Positions 29,058 through 38,248 of a DNA stretch of 64,000 nucleotides are shown here, piece by piece. The notes beneath the pieces were generated by a model. That model saw only the letters and a program-made list of their open reading frames with translations, was not told where the DNA came from and ran no database searches. A program made the translations under genes and the position numbers. Each line of letters opens with the position of its first letter. Within the stretch, counting starts at the first letter, position 1. The DNA comes from Flavobacterium alvei (GTDB lineage: Bacteria; Bacteroidota; Bacteroidia; Flavobacteriales; Flavobacteriaceae). Where the stretch lies: assembly GCF_002920895.1 (NCBI RefSeq), contig NZ_PQVG01000002.1:485043-549042 (forward strand), in the 5' to 3' direction.

Positions 29058-29216
29058 AATATTGTATTTATTTGGCTAAAATAATAATTCTAATTTTATT
29101 AAAATGAATAATTAAGGCATAATTGTTGTTTATGCTAGCAATACCTCATAAATTTGCAATTAAATTACACTGCATTTATTTGACAACAAAATCCTATAAA
29201 TCCCTATAGTAAGATT

Positions 29217-29669
29217 ATGAAAAAAACAGCCCTTCTTATTGCTCTTCTAATTAGTATCAGTTCGTGCACAAGTACAAAATCGACCCTTAAAAATGTAGAT
29301 GACAATGCTCCAACACCAAGATTAATAAATAATGAAACTTTTGAGATTAAGGAGTACAGCAAAGACAAAAAATACGGCTACGATAAAGATTATCCTATCA
29401 ATATTTTTTATGGAAACACTAGCAACGAAACGATAAATCAACAACGATTCTTGAATGCGTTGGCAGGACCAAATGGCGAACAAATCACCTATACAAAACT
29501 TGAAAGTTGCTGCCCTTTTCCAACAAAAAGAAGCAATATGGGCGCTGGTTTTCTTGATGTTTACCAATTAAGATGGAAAGGACAAAAAAATCCTGTAACA
29601 TTATATTTAAATATTTACGAAAAAGGAGTGTTAATGGTTCCGGTAGGACTTAGTTTGAAAAAAAAATAA
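29217..29669 (+). CDS. Small lipoprotein of unknown function
   Basis: The 150-residue product has a lipoprotein signal: MKKTALLIALLISISSC, with Cys17 as the lipidated residue. The mature part contains a conserved-looking NALAGPNGEQITYTKLESCCPF region with a vicinal Cys pair and ends with a short beta-rich segment. It lies 54 bases upstream of kdsA on the same strand, but kdsA has its own promoter box in that gap. I do not recognise a family with known function. It is expected in the outer membrane or periplasm. Confidence 0.7.
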   Translation: MKKTALLIALLISISSCTSTKSTLKNVDDNAPTPRLINNETFEIKEYSKDKKYGYDKDYPINIFYGNTSNETINQQRFLNALAGPNGEQITYTKLESCCPFPTKRSNMGAGFLDVYQLRWKGQKNPVTLYLNIYEKGVLMVPVGLSLKKK

Positions 29670-29670
29670 T

Positions 29671-29704
29671 TTGATTTCAAAACCATAAATCATAACTATC
29701 TTTG
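29671..29704 (+). promoter_or_regulatory. Promoter of kdsA
   Basis: TTG at 29671-29673 and TATCTTTG at 29697-29704 are 23 bases apart, and the kdsA ATG is 19 bases further on. Confidence 0.55.
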
Positions 29705-29723
29705 CCTTCTGAAAAACCACACT

Positions 29724-30542
29724 ATGAACATACTCAATATTCCACAAATAAAACATACAGACAGCGGAAACTTCTTTCTACTAGCAGGACCTTGCGCCAT
29801 TGAAGGTGAAGAAATGGCGATGAAAATTGCCGAAAAATTAGTTTCAATTACTGACAAACTAGAAATTCCTTTTGTTTTTAAAGGGTCATTTAAAAAAGCC
29901 AATCGCTCTAGAATTGATAGCTTTTCGGGAATTGGAGACGAAAAAGCACTAAAAATACTTGAAAAAATATCTAAAAATTTTGGTGTTCCTACTGTAACTG
30001 ATATTCACACTAATGAAGATGCCGAAATAGCTGCCCAATATGTTGATGTATTGCAAATTCCAGCTTTCTTAGTGCGCCAAACCGATTTGGTTGTGGCTGC
30101 TGCCAATACTGGAAAAGTGGTCAACCTAAAAAAAGGACAATTTATGAGTCCTGAAAGCATGAAACATGCGGTTCAAAAAGTATTGGATTGCAACAACCAA
30201 AATGTGATGGTAACCGATAGAGGAACCATGTTTGGCTACCAAGATATGATTGTAGATTTCAGAGGAATACCAACCATGCAAAACTATGCTACTACCGTTC
30301 TGGATGTGACTCACTCCTTGCAACAACCCAATCAAACTGCTGGAGTTACTGGCGGAAGACCCGATATGATTGAAACCATTGCCAAAGCCGGAATCGCAGT
30401 CGGTGTTGATGGTATTTTTATTGAAACTCATTTTGACCCTGCTAATGCTAAAAGTGATGGTGCCAATATGCTTCATCTAGACTATTTCGAAGCTTTAATG
30501 ACCAAACTAGTCGCCATCCGAAAAACCATAAATCAATTTTAA
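29724..30542 (+). CDS. kdsA: 3-deoxy-8-phosphooctulonate synthase
   Basis: The 272-residue enzyme condenses phosphoenolpyruvate with arabinose 5-phosphate to make KDO 8-phosphate for lipopolysaccharide. Typical motifs: LAGPCAIEGEEM, FKGSFKKANRS, TDIHTNEDA, QIPAFLVRQTDL, NLKKGQFMSP, VTDRGTMFGY and an IETHFDPANAKSDG loop. The pattern VTDRG rather than a Asn-containing equivalent fits metal-dependent or -independent forms only uncertainly. Length is normal. An outer-membrane barrel gene begins 11 bases downstream. Confidence 0.97.
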   Translation: MNILNIPQIKHTDSGNFFLLAGPCAIEGEEMAMKIAEKLVSITDKLEIPFVFKGSFKKANRSRIDSFSGIGDEKALKILEKISKNFGVPTVTDIHTNEDAEIAAQYVDVLQIPAFLVRQTDLVVAAANTGKVVNLKKGQFMSPESMKHAVQKVLDCNNQNVMVTDRGTMFGYQDMIVDFRGIPTMQNYATTVLDVTHSLQQPNQTAGVTGGRPDMIETIAKAGIAVGVDGIFIETHFDPANAKSDGANMLHLDYFEALMTKLVAIRKTINQF

Positions 30543-30553
30543 ATTAATCTATT

Positions 30554-31399
30554 TTGAAAACTTCAATTACATTTTCAGCTTTATTATTTTTTTGTATTTC
30601 CCTGAACTCTTTCGCTCAAAACGACACCATCGCAAAAGAAAGATATACTTCTCATAACAAGGGAAAATTCACTATTTCCTGGGGTGGAAATAGAGAAAAA
30701 TTTACCGACTCTGACATTCACTTCATGGGCGATGATTACAATTTTGTAGTCCAAAGTGCAACAGCTCACGACAAACCAAAAGGATGGCATGTGGATTACA
30801 TCACACCTGGTCGAATGACAATTCCTCAGACCAATTTTAAATTAGGCTACTTTTTTACCGACAAATACAGTATTTCTATTGGAGTTGACCATATGAAATA
30901 TGTAATGACTCAAAATCAGACGGCTAATATTACAGGAATAATAAACGGCAATCCTCCTTTCAATGGGAGTTATGCAAACACACCAACGGTGATGACAGAA
31001 GAGTTTCTAATGTTTGAACACACCGATGGTTTAAATTATGTATATGCAGAAATTGCCCGTCAAGATGACATCTCAAAATGGTTTGGCATAAAAAACACCG
31101 ATAAATTTCAGATAAACATCAATGGTGGCTTTGGTTTTGGTGCCTTATATCCAAAAACCAACACAACACTTATGGGCAAAGAAAGACACGATGATTTTAA
31201 TGTAGCTGGTTATGGCACTTCTATAAAAGCGGGAATCAACTTTACATTTTTCAAATATTTCACAATCGAAGGCGATTTGAAAGGTGGTTATATTAATATG
31301 CCCAATATTAGAACAACTAAAAGTACTTCTGATAGTGCTAAGCAAGAATTTTTCTATGGAGAAACCATCATTGCTCTTGGCGGAATTTTTAGATTATAA
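30554..31399 (+). CDS. Outer-membrane beta-barrel protein, TTG start
   Basis: The 281-residue product starts at a TTG codon directly before a good signal peptide (MKTSITFSALLFFCISLNSFAQ), which supports that start. The mature protein is rich in alternating strands ending in aromatic residues (FKLGYFFTDKYSISIGVDHMKYVM, INFTFFKYFTIEGDLKGGYI) and the last residues IIALGGIFRL form a terminal beta strand ending in a hydrophobic residue, as in barrels inserted by Bam. It is probably a small porin-like protein. Substrate unknown. It is 11 bases after kdsA and so likely cotranscribed with an LPS gene. Confidence 0.8.
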   Translation: MKTSITFSALLFFCISLNSFAQNDTIAKERYTSHNKGKFTISWGGNREKFTDSDIHFMGDDYNFVVQSATAHDKPKGWHVDYITPGRMTIPQTNFKLGYFFTDKYSISIGVDHMKYVMTQNQTANITGIINGNPPFNGSYANTPTVMTEEFLMFEHTDGLNYVYAEIARQDDISKWFGIKNTDKFQININGGFGFGALYPKTNTTLMGKERHDDFNVAGYGTSIKAGINFTFFKYFTIEGDLKGGYINMPNIRTTKSTSDSAKQEFFYGETIIALGGIFRL

Positions 31400-31418
31400 A
31401 TCTATTTCAATACAAATT

Positions 31419-31445
31419 AAAATCTCCTAATTAGGAGATTTTTTT
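31419..31445 (+). terminator. Rho-independent terminator of the kdsA operon
   Basis: A palindromic stem AAAATCTCCTAA/TTAGGAGATTTT is followed by further T residues. Confidence 0.8.
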
Positions 31446-31538
31446 GTTTATACCAACTTTAAATTCAAATAATTAGTTGCATTCTAATCGGTTTTACAAA
31501 GATTAATTCTTAAATTAGTACACAAAAATTTCGACTAT

Positions 31539-32066
31539 ATGAAACCGAAAATTGGAATTCTGTACGCTACCGTAGATGGTCAAACTCTGAAAATTTGCAG
31601 GTTTATTCAAGATCTTTTAGTCGAAAAAGGATACACTGTAGCACTTTTTACTACTGAAAATTTCGACAAAAAAGTAACCGATTTCGATACGTTTATTATT
31701 GGCGCTAGCATTCGCTATGGCAAACACAATCCAAAAATAATCGAATTCATAAACCAAAATAAAAGTGCACTCGAAAAAGTAGAAAATGCCTTTTTTTCAG
31801 TCAATCTTGTGGCAAGAAAACCTGAAAAAGCTAGCCCAGAAACCAATCCCTATTTTATTAAATTCTTGAAAGAAATCGATTGGGTTCCAAAAAAATCGGC
31901 TGTATTTGCTGGAAAATTAGACTATCAAAAATATCCCTTTACAGACAGATTGATGATACAATTGATAATGTGGATGACAAAAGGCCCTACAAATTCAAAA
32001 ACCAAAATCGAATACACCGATTGGGGAAAAGTCAAGGAATTTGCAAATTCAATTCATATCAAATAA
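31539..32066 (+). CDS. hemG: Menaquinone-dependent protoporphyrinogen IX dehydrogenase
   Basis: The 175-residue flavodoxin-like protein begins IGILYATVDGQTLKIC, an FMN phosphate-binding loop, and carries FIIGASIRYGKHN and the HemG-specific insertion (VARKPEKASPETNPYFIKFL). It oxidises protoporphyrinogen to protoporphyrin IX in heme synthesis, passing electrons to menaquinone. It acts at the inner membrane. Length matches E. coli HemG. It stands alone. General flavodoxins are the alternative, but the insertion favours HemG. Confidence 0.9.
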   Translation: MKPKIGILYATVDGQTLKICRFIQDLLVEKGYTVALFTTENFDKKVTDFDTFIIGASIRYGKHNPKIIEFINQNKSALEKVENAFFSVNLVARKPEKASPETNPYFIKFLKEIDWVPKKSAVFAGKLDYQKYPFTDRLMIQLIMWMTKGPTNSKTKIEYTDWGKVKEFANSIHIK

Positions 32067-32217
32067 CATTTGGTCGATTATTTTTTCCTTTTAAAGCTTT
32101 TTTAGTAGTTTGCAGATAATTTTTGTATTACTTTAGAAAATTATAAAACACTATAATTTCAAAATCAATTATATTGCCTTTTTAGATACAAAAAGCAGTC
32201 TAAATTTATCTTCTAAT

Positions 32218-33006
32218 ATGAGCAAACCTCTAAATTGGTACTTAAAAAGACACCCCTTATTATATAAAATCCGTTTTAGATTAGTATCTAAAAATGTTTC
32301 TTTGAATGACATCAACAACTTTTGTTATAATGACATCAATAAGAAAAATAATATTCCAAAACTATTTTACGAAACAAACGACTTAATATTTAACGAAATA
32401 AGCGAGAAATTAAGCGATTTTGAAAAAACCAAAACAATAGCTATTTGGCTAAAAAAGAACATAAAAGGTGGACCAGGATTAGGCAAATCATCGGCAACAG
32501 CTTTACACAAAATGATAAAAGGTGAAGGAGGGGTTTGCAGCGATTTTTCCCAAATTTTTTCAAATTTTTGCGTTATAAACAATATAAAAGTAAAAGAATG
32601 GGGACTAAAAAGCCTATCGACTGACCCAAAAGTCTCAGGAGGACATTCGTTTAATGAAGTTTACTGCCCTGAATTTCAAAAATGGATTATGATAGACGTG
32701 GCAAAGTCCTGCCTATTTTATCAATCCGAACTAGACATTCCTTTGTCAACGCTAGAATATATGCAACTGAAAAAAGAAAAAAAACAAATTGACATTAGAC
32801 CTTTAAACGGACTTGACACTACCGACAACAACCTTTTAAATATATTCATACTCTCCAATTCAATGCCTTTTATCATTACCAATTATGATAATAAAACCGT
32901 CGATTATTTCCTTGATAAACTAGATTTTTTTCCAGTATCAATCATTCATGGATTACTTATTCTTTTAGGCAAAGGATATCGATTTGAATTTCCTGAGAAT
33001 TTTTAA
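32218..33006 (+). CDS. Transglutaminase-like superfamily protein
   Basis: The 262-residue cytosolic-looking product has the papain-like transglutaminase core: Cys in GGVCSDFSQIF (near residue 107), His in GGHSFNEVYC (near 144) and Asp in WIMIDVAKS (near 160). An intact Cys-His-Asp triad suggests a peptidase or amidase rather than an inactive relative. No signal peptide is seen. The codon use is strongly AT-rich. Neighbours are unrelated and the substrate is unknown. Confidence 0.82.
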   Translation: MSKPLNWYLKRHPLLYKIRFRLVSKNVSLNDINNFCYNDINKKNNIPKLFYETNDLIFNEISEKLSDFEKTKTIAIWLKKNIKGGPGLGKSSATALHKMIKGEGGVCSDFSQIFSNFCVINNIKVKEWGLKSLSTDPKVSGGHSFNEVYCPEFQKWIMIDVAKSCLFYQSELDIPLSTLEYMQLKKEKKQIDIRPLNGLDTTDNNLLNIFILSNSMPFIITNYDNKTVDYFLDKLDFFPVSIIHGLLILLGKGYRFEFPENF

Positions 33007-33097
33007 ACCCTTTATGCTATAAAACTTGAATCGGTTTCTTTTTAAAATCAAAAACTCATCTTTGATTAACTTTTCATTGCACAATCATTCCGATTTG

Positions 33098-33105
33098 TAT
33101 CTTTG
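33098..33105 (+). promoter_or_regulatory. Promoter -7 box of pepT
   Basis: TATCTTTG lies 17 bases before the pepT ATG. Confidence 0.5.
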
Positions 33106-33121
33106 TTGAAAATACAATCTT

Positions 33122-34369
33122 ATGCAACATATTATAGATCGCTTTATAAGCTACGTCATCATTGATACCGAATCTGACCCTAATTCTGAAACTACTCCAA
33201 GCACCGCTAAACAATGGGATTTAGCCAACAAATTGGTCGATGAACTAAAAACAATTGGAATGCAAGACGTTACAATTGACGATAAAGCCTACATCATGGC
33301 AACTTTACCATCAAATGTAGATCACGAAGTGCCAACTATTGGATTTATTGCACACTTTGACACCACACCCGATTTTACAGGAGCCCATGTAAAACCTCAA
33401 ATTTTTCCCAATTATGATGGTGGCGATATTCTATTAAATGCTGACCAAAACATTATTTTATCACCCAAATATTTCAAGGATTTATTACAATACAAAGGGC
33501 AAACGATAATTACAACCGACGGAACCACACTTCTTGGAGCCGATGATAAAGCTGGAATTACCGAAATTGTCACAGCAATAGAATTTCTAATCAAAAACCC
33601 TGAAATCAAACACGGAAAAATTAGAGTTGGATTTACTCCTGACGAAGAAATTGGACGTGGAGCACATCATTTTGACGTAGAAAAATTTGGCTGCGATTGG
33701 GCTTACACAATGGACGGAAGCCAAGTAGGCGAACTGGAATACGAAAATTTCAATGCCGCTGGAGCTAAAATTACTTTCAAAGGAAAAAGTGTTCATCCGG
33801 GTTATGCCAAAGGAAAAATGATCAATTCTATGCTTATCGCCAATGATTTCATTAACGAATTACCAAAAGGAGAAACACCTCAAGAAACAAGAGGGTATGA
33901 AGGTTTTTTTCATGTGCATCACCTAAAAGGGAGCATTGAAGAAACTGTTTTGGAACTTATAATTCGAGACCATAACAAGAAAAAATTTGAAAAACGAAAA
34001 GATTTAATTGAAAAAATTACCAAAAAATTCAATAAAAAATTCGCAAAACAATTTGGCGAAGACATAGTTATTGCCGAAGTAAAAGACCAATACTACAATA
34101 TGAAAGAAAAGGTATTGCCTGTAAAACATATTGTAGATATTGCCGAAACAGCAATGAAAGAATTGAAGATAAAACCAATAATAAAACCCATCCGTGGCGG
34201 AACAGATGGCTGCCAATTATCATACAAAGGCTTGCCTTGCCCAAATATTTTTGCAGGTGGTCACAATTTTCACGGAAAATACGAATATGTTCCTGCTGAA
34301 AGTATGCAAAAAGCAGTAGATGTGATTGTAAGAATTGCCGAATTGACAGCTAAAACTATTGTCAAGTAA
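33122..34369 (+). CDS. pepT: Peptidase T (tripeptide aminopeptidase)
   Basis: The 415-residue M20 zinc peptidase removes the N-terminal residue from tripeptides. Zinc ligands and catalytic residues are visible: [45 protein letters not shown] and a C-terminal [28 protein letters not shown] region. Length is normal and no export signal is present, so it is cytosolic. Single-gene transcription unit with its own promoter and terminator. Confidence 0.96.
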   Translation: MQHIIDRFISYVIIDTESDPNSETTPSTAKQWDLANKLVDELKTIGMQDVTIDDKAYIMATLPSNVDHEVPTIGFIAHFDTTPDFTGAHVKPQIFPNYDGGDILLNADQNIILSPKYFKDLLQYKGQTIITTDGTTLLGADDKAGITEIVTAIEFLIKNPEIKHGKIRVGFTPDEEIGRGAHHFDVEKFGCDWAYTMDGSQVGELEYENFNAAGAKITFKGKSVHPGYAKGKMINSMLIANDFINELPKGETPQETRGYEGFFHVHHLKGSIEETVLELIIRDHNKKKFEKRKDLIEKITKKFNKKFAKQFGEDIVIAEVKDQYYNMKEKVLPVKHIVDIAETAMKELKIKPIIKPIRGGTDGCQLSYKGLPCPNIFAGGHNFHGKYEYVPAESMQKAVDVIVRIAELTAKTIVK

Positions 34370-34396
34370 TAGTATTATAAATTCAACTGAATTACC

Positions 34397-34425
34397 AAAA
34401 AGCCATCAATTTGATGGCTTTTTTT
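34397..34425 (+). terminator. Rho-independent terminator of pepT
   Basis: AAAAGCCATCAA pairs with TTGATGGCTTTT and is followed by T residues. Confidence 0.85.
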
Positions 34426-34531
34426 GAATAAATAATTAAGGAAAAACTTAACATTAAGAAATTGATTTAATGATTATCTTTGATTACAATTAACTTATCC
34501 TTAAAAAAATCAATCCTAAAAAATATAAATT

Positions 34532-34960
34532 ATGGAAGAAAACAAAGAAGAAATTGTAAACGAAACAATCAAAGAAGTAACTACTCCCAAACCTAAAAAA
34601 CCTAGAACTAGCAGAGCAACAAAATCAAGTCAAGAAGTTGAAAAAGTTGAAGCAGTTGAAGAAATTACACAAACTGTATCTGATGCAGAAGAAAATCAAA
34701 TAGAACCCTTTTTGGAAGAATTGGATGCACTAATTGAAAAGGACATAAAAAAAGCCAAGAAAAAGAAAAAAAACAAGAAAAAAGAAAAGGCTAAGGAAAA
34801 AGAAAAAAAAGCTAAAGAAAAAGCAAAGGCAAAGGCTAAAGCTAAAAAAGCGAAGAAGGCTAAAAAAGAGAAAGCCAAAAAAGCCAAACTCAAAGCTAAA
34901 CTCAAAGAGAAAAAAGCCAAAGCTAAATCTAAAAAAGCAAAGAAAAACAAAAAGAAATAA
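34532..34960 (+). CDS. Lys/Ala-rich histone-H1-like protein
   Basis: The 142-residue product has an acidic first half (about residues 1-72, ENKEEIVNETIK and DAEENQIEPFLEELDALIEKD, with a KPKKPRTSRATKSS basic patch near 20-33) and an extremely basic second half built almost only of Lys, Ala and Glu (units such as KAKEKAK and KAKKAKK). This resembles bacterial histone-H1-like proteins that bind nucleic acid. The coding sequence contains purine-rich repeats of AAAGC/GCTAAA that could vary in copy number. Functional assignment rests only on composition. Confidence 0.7.
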   Translation: MEENKEEIVNETIKEVTTPKPKKPRTSRATKSSQEVEKVEAVEEITQTVSDAEENQIEPFLEELDALIEKDIKKAKKKKKNKKKEKAKEKEKKAKEKAKAKAKAKKAKKAKKEKAKKAKLKAKLKEKKAKAKSKKAKKNKKK

Positions 34961-34972
34961 TTGTTTTAAAAT

Positions 34973-35018
34973 AAAAAAATCCCAAATTCCAATTAGAATT
35001 GGAATTTGGGATTTTTTT
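34973..35018. terminator. Bidirectional terminator, 22-bp perfect stem
   Basis: The arms 34973-34994 and 34997-35018 are exact complements, with a nominal 2-base centre. A-run and T-run at the two ends make it functional on both strands, between the convergent histone-like gene and yajC. Confidence 0.9.
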
Positions 35019-35032
35019 ATTGTAGGCAAAAA

Positions 35033-35305
35033 CTATTTTTTAGCCAAAGCTGCACTCATTTCCATAGAAATGGCAGAACGCTCCATTTTTAATTTTCCAG
35101 CCATTGTTTCAATTACAACTGTAGTTTCAGCAAGTTCAGCAACTTTGCCATGAAGTCCGCTTTTAGTAATGATTTTGTCGCCTACTTTCAAAGCACTTTC
35201 AAATTCTTTTTCTTGTTTGGCTCTTTTTTGTTGTGGTCTAATCATAAAGAAATAGAAAACCACAAACAAAGCTAGATAAGGCGAAAACTTTAATAAATCT
35301 CCCAT
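35033..35305 (-). CDS. yajC: Preprotein translocase accessory subunit YajC
   Basis: The 90-residue protein has one N-terminal transmembrane helix (about 6-22, FSPYLALFVVFYFFMIR) directly followed by the family motif RPQQKRAKQ and the cytosolic domain GDKIITKSGLHGKV. It associates with SecDF and SecYEG. It follows nusB by 43 bases on the same strand, the usual nusB-yajC order in flavobacteria; the gap is a low-complexity TTTATTTAATT repeat. Confidence 0.94.
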   Translation of the reverse strand: MGDLLKFSPYLALFVVFYFFMIRPQQKRAKQEKEFESALKVGDKIITKSGLHGKVAELAETTVVIETMAGKLKMERSAISMEMSAALAKK

Positions 35306-35348
35306 AATTTTTATTTAATTTTTTATTTAATTTTTATTTACATTTTAT

Positions 35349-36293
35349 TTACATTAATCCGCGTCCGATTTTTTTGATACGATCGTTAGTTTCTAATTCT
35401 TTGACCAAATTATCTAAAATTCCGTTAATAAAAATACTACTTTTTGGTGTTGAATATTCTTTGGCTAATTCTAGGTATTCGTTCAAAGTAACTTTTACAG
35501 GAATCGAAGGGAATTTCAACAATTCACAAATAGCCATTTTAAGGATAATCGTATCAATTTCGGCAATTCTTTCGCTGTCCCAATTTGGAGTTTTATCTAC
35601 ATATTCTTTTGCCAATTCCTTTTCGTTCAAAATTGTTTTTCGGAATAAATCTCTAACAAAATCCTTGTCTTCGTTGTCTTTGAATAATTTTACAACTCTA
35701 AAATTACCGCCTTCAACAGCTTTTATTGCTCTTAATTGCTTAATAATTTCAGTATTTACAACTGGAATATCATCAATCCAAGTTAGTTTATTGTCTTCTA
35801 GATAGTCGTATAATTTTTCATTTGGAACAATAACCTGCTCAAACAAATTGACAATAAATTCCTTATCTTCTTCGAATGTGTTAACGGCATTGCTCATATA
35901 ATTTGCATACAACTTGCTCTTTTTAACAGCATCCAAAAGAATTAAAATATAATCATCATTCAAAGCCCAATTGTCTATTTTACGCGTTTCCAGAGCAATA
36001 CTCAACGAATTATTTTCGGCAAGTATTTGAAAAATAGCGTTTTTTATAAATTTTTCGTTGGGTTTGCGCTCTTGCGGAGTGGCAAGATGTTTTTGGCTAG
36101 ACTTATGCAAAAAAACAGATTCTTTCTTGCAAATTTCGATCAATGAGGAAAGCATTATAAGGTATAAATCCTGAATAGCGTCTATACTATAAAAAAGGAA
36201 TTTTTCTTCTTTTTCTAAATTATCTGACCCATTTTGATGCATCGCATATATGGATTGCATAACCTTAACGCGAATATGTCTTCTATTTACCAC
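35349..36293 (-). CDS. nusB: Transcription antitermination factor NusB, long Bacteroidota form
   Basis: The 314-residue protein ends in a standard NusB domain (about residues 175-305, with FRKTILNEKELAKEYVDKTPNWDSERI, FPSIPVKVTLNEYLELAKEYSTPKSSIFINGILDNL). The N-terminal 170 residues are an extension that begins with RRHIRVKVMQSIYAM, itself the normal NusB start, so the fold appears to contain a large insertion. E. coli NusB has 139 residues. It acts in the rRNA antitermination complex with NusE. Promoter box at 36322-36329. Confidence 0.93.
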   Translation of the reverse strand: MVNRRHIRVKVMQSIYAMHQNGSDNLEKEEKFLFYSIDAIQDLYLIMLSSLIEICKKESVFLHKSSQKHLATPQERKPNEKFIKNAIFQILAENNSLSIALETRKIDNWALNDDYILILLDAVKKSKLYANYMSNAVNTFEEDKEFIVNLFEQVIVPNEKLYDYLEDNKLTWIDDIPVVNTEIIKQLRAIKAVEGGNFRVVKLFKDNEDKDFVRDLFRKTILNEKELAKEYVDKTPNWDSERIAEIDTIILKMAICELLKFPSIPVKVTLNEYLELAKEYSTPKSSIFINGILDNLVKELETNDRIKKIGRGLM

Positions 36294-36321
36294 CTTGTAA
36301 GAACTTTTTTAAATTAGTTTG

Positions 36322-36329
36322 CAAAAATA
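36322..36329 (-). promoter_or_regulatory. Promoter -7 box of nusB-yajC
   Basis: The minus strand reads TATTTTTG, 29 bases before the nusB start. Confidence 0.45.
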
Positions 36330-36383
36330 AGAATTTCATTTTTTAAAACAGAATTAAACCTGAAAAATATCTAATTTTCCTAT

Positions 36384-36391
36384 TACCTTTG
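36384..36391 (+). promoter_or_regulatory. Promoter -7 box of the ABC exporter gene
   Basis: TACCTTTG lies 27 bases before the ATG at 36418. Confidence 0.5.
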
Positions 36392-36417
36392 AAATTCATA
36401 AAAGAAGAAAAATCCAG

Positions 36418-38178
36418 ATGAAAGAATTACAATATTTAAACAAATATTTTGTAAAATACAAATACAGCTTTTTATTAGGCATCATTATTACTATAGTTGC
36501 ACAAATTTTTTCTTTGTTTACGCCTAAATTAATAAGTAAATCGTTTACCATAATCGAATCATTTGCAAAAGATAAAACAGTTACAAAAGCAATCATTCAA
36601 CACGAATTAGTTACTAATATTTTATTGATAATTGCGACAACAATAATTGCTGGTTTCCTTACTTTCCTAATGCGTCAAACACTAATTGTAATGTCGCGTC
36701 ACATCGAATTTGATTTAAAAAATGAAGTTTTCAAACAATACGAAAATCTATCGCAAAATTTCTACAAACAGAACCGAACTGGCGACTTGATGAACCGAAT
36801 TAGCGAAGACGTTTCGAAAGTGAGAATGTATGTTGGTCCAGCCGTAATGTACACCATAAATACCATTATTCGTTTTACAATTGTAATCATTTATATGATT
36901 AATGTTTCGCCACGATTGACTTTGTACACCTTGCTTCCATTGCCAATTTTGTCATATGCTATATTCAAAATAAGTTCTGAAATCAATAAAAGAAGCACTA
37001 TTTTTCAACAATATTTATCTAAAGTTTCGAGTTTCACTCAAGAAATATTTTCAGGAATTAGAGTCATAAAAGCCTATTCATTAGAAGACCAACATCAAAA
37101 TAATATGATTGATTTGTCTAACGAAAGTAAACACAAAAGCTTGAGTTTAGCAAAAGTACAAGCCTTATTTGGCCCTTTAATGATGGCTCTGATCGGAATA
37201 AGCAACTTAGTTGTAATTTATTTTGGTGGATTAATGTACATCAACGGAACCATCAAAAGCATTGGAACCATCGCCGAATTTATCCTGTATGTAAATATGT
37301 TGACTTGGCCAGTGGCTTCATTAGGTTGGGTTTCATCAATGGTTCAAGAAGCCGAAGCCTCGCAAAAACGCATCAACGAATTCCTTAAAATTGTTCCTGA
37401 AATACAAAATAATACCTCAGAAAAATCGATAATTGAAGGGGCAATTTCTTTCGAAAATGTAAGCTATATTTATGAAGACACCAACATAAAAGCTTTGCAA
37501 GACATCAGCTTTACTGTTCACAAAGGAGAAACTCTGGCTATTTTAGGAAAAACCGGTTCAGGAAAATCAACTATTATTTCACTGATTTCAAGACTTTATG
37601 ACGTATCAGAAGGTCAAATTACTATTGACAAAAAAGAAATTAGTAAAGTCAATTTATTCGATTTGAGAAATAGCATTGGAATTGTGCCACAAGATGCTTT
37701 TTTGTTTTCAGATACCATCAAAAACAACATCAAGTTTGGCAAAGAAGACGCAACCGACGATGAAATAGAAGCAGTTGCAAAAAACGCAGTAGTTCACGAC
37801 AATATCATCGGTTTCAGCAAACAATATGATACCATTCTAGGCGAAAGAGGTATCACACTTTCAGGTGGACAAAAACAACGGGTTTCGATTGCGAGAGCCA
37901 TCATCAAAAATCCTAAAATTTTATTATTCGACGATTGTCTATCTGCGGTTGATACCGAAACCGAAGAAGCCATTTTGAACAATCTCGAGGAAATTTGTAG
38001 AGACAAAACGACCATAATTGTGAGCCATAGAGTATCTTCGGCCAAAAATGCAGACCGTATTATTATCCTTGACGAAGGACGAATTATTGAGCAAGGCTCT
38101 CATAATCAATTACTAAATCAGGAGGGGTATTATGCCGCTTTATACCTTAAACAACTTTCTGAAAAAGAATTGCAATAA
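36418..38178 (+). CDS. ABC exporter (MsbA/multidrug type), fused permease-ATPase
   Basis: The 586-residue half-transporter has six transmembrane helices in the first 310 residues and a C-terminal nucleotide-binding domain. Walker A is GKTGSGKST (near residue 380), the signature is LSGGQKQR, Walker B is ILLFDDCLSAVD with a Cys in place of the usual Thr/Ala, and the H-loop is SHRVSS. Note that Walker B is followed by D (DDC), not the catalytic Glu of active sites (normally DE), which may slow hydrolysis or mark a degenerate site in a homodimer. Substrate unknown; lipid or drug. Confidence 0.9.
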   Translation: MKELQYLNKYFVKYKYSFLLGIIITIVAQIFSLFTPKLISKSFTIIESFAKDKTVTKAIIQHELVTNILLIIATTIIAGFLTFLMRQTLIVMSRHIEFDLKNEVFKQYENLSQNFYKQNRTGDLMNRISEDVSKVRMYVGPAVMYTINTIIRFTIVIIYMINVSPRLTLYTLLPLPILSYAIFKISSEINKRSTIFQQYLSKVSSFTQEIFSGIRVIKAYSLEDQHQNNMIDLSNESKHKSLSLAKVQALFGPLMMALIGISNLVVIYFGGLMYINGTIKSIGTIAEFILYVNMLTWPVASLGWVSSMVQEAEASQKRINEFLKIVPEIQNNTSEKSIIEGAISFENVSYIYEDTNIKALQDISFTVHKGETLAILGKTGSGKSTIISLISRLYDVSEGQITIDKKEISKVNLFDLRNSIGIVPQDAFLFSDTIKNNIKFGKEDATDDEIEAVAKNAVVHDNIIGFSKQYDTILGERGITLSGGQKQRVSIARAIIKNPKILLFDDCLSAVDTETEEAILNNLEEICRDKTTIIVSHRVSSAKNADRIIILDEGRIIEQGSHNQLLNQEGYYAALYLKQLSEKELQ

Positions 38179-38248
38179 TTGTTGTGTAATACATATATTT
38201 TTTAGATTTTTGAGTAGTACTTAACAACCACAAATTGACCGAAGGATT

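Noticed and set aside
34696..35029. Two hydrophobic minus-strand ORFs opposite the Lys/Ala-rich gene
   Set aside because: They are mirror images of AAA/GCT codons of the real gene; Phe/Leu/Ala-only sequence is an artefact.
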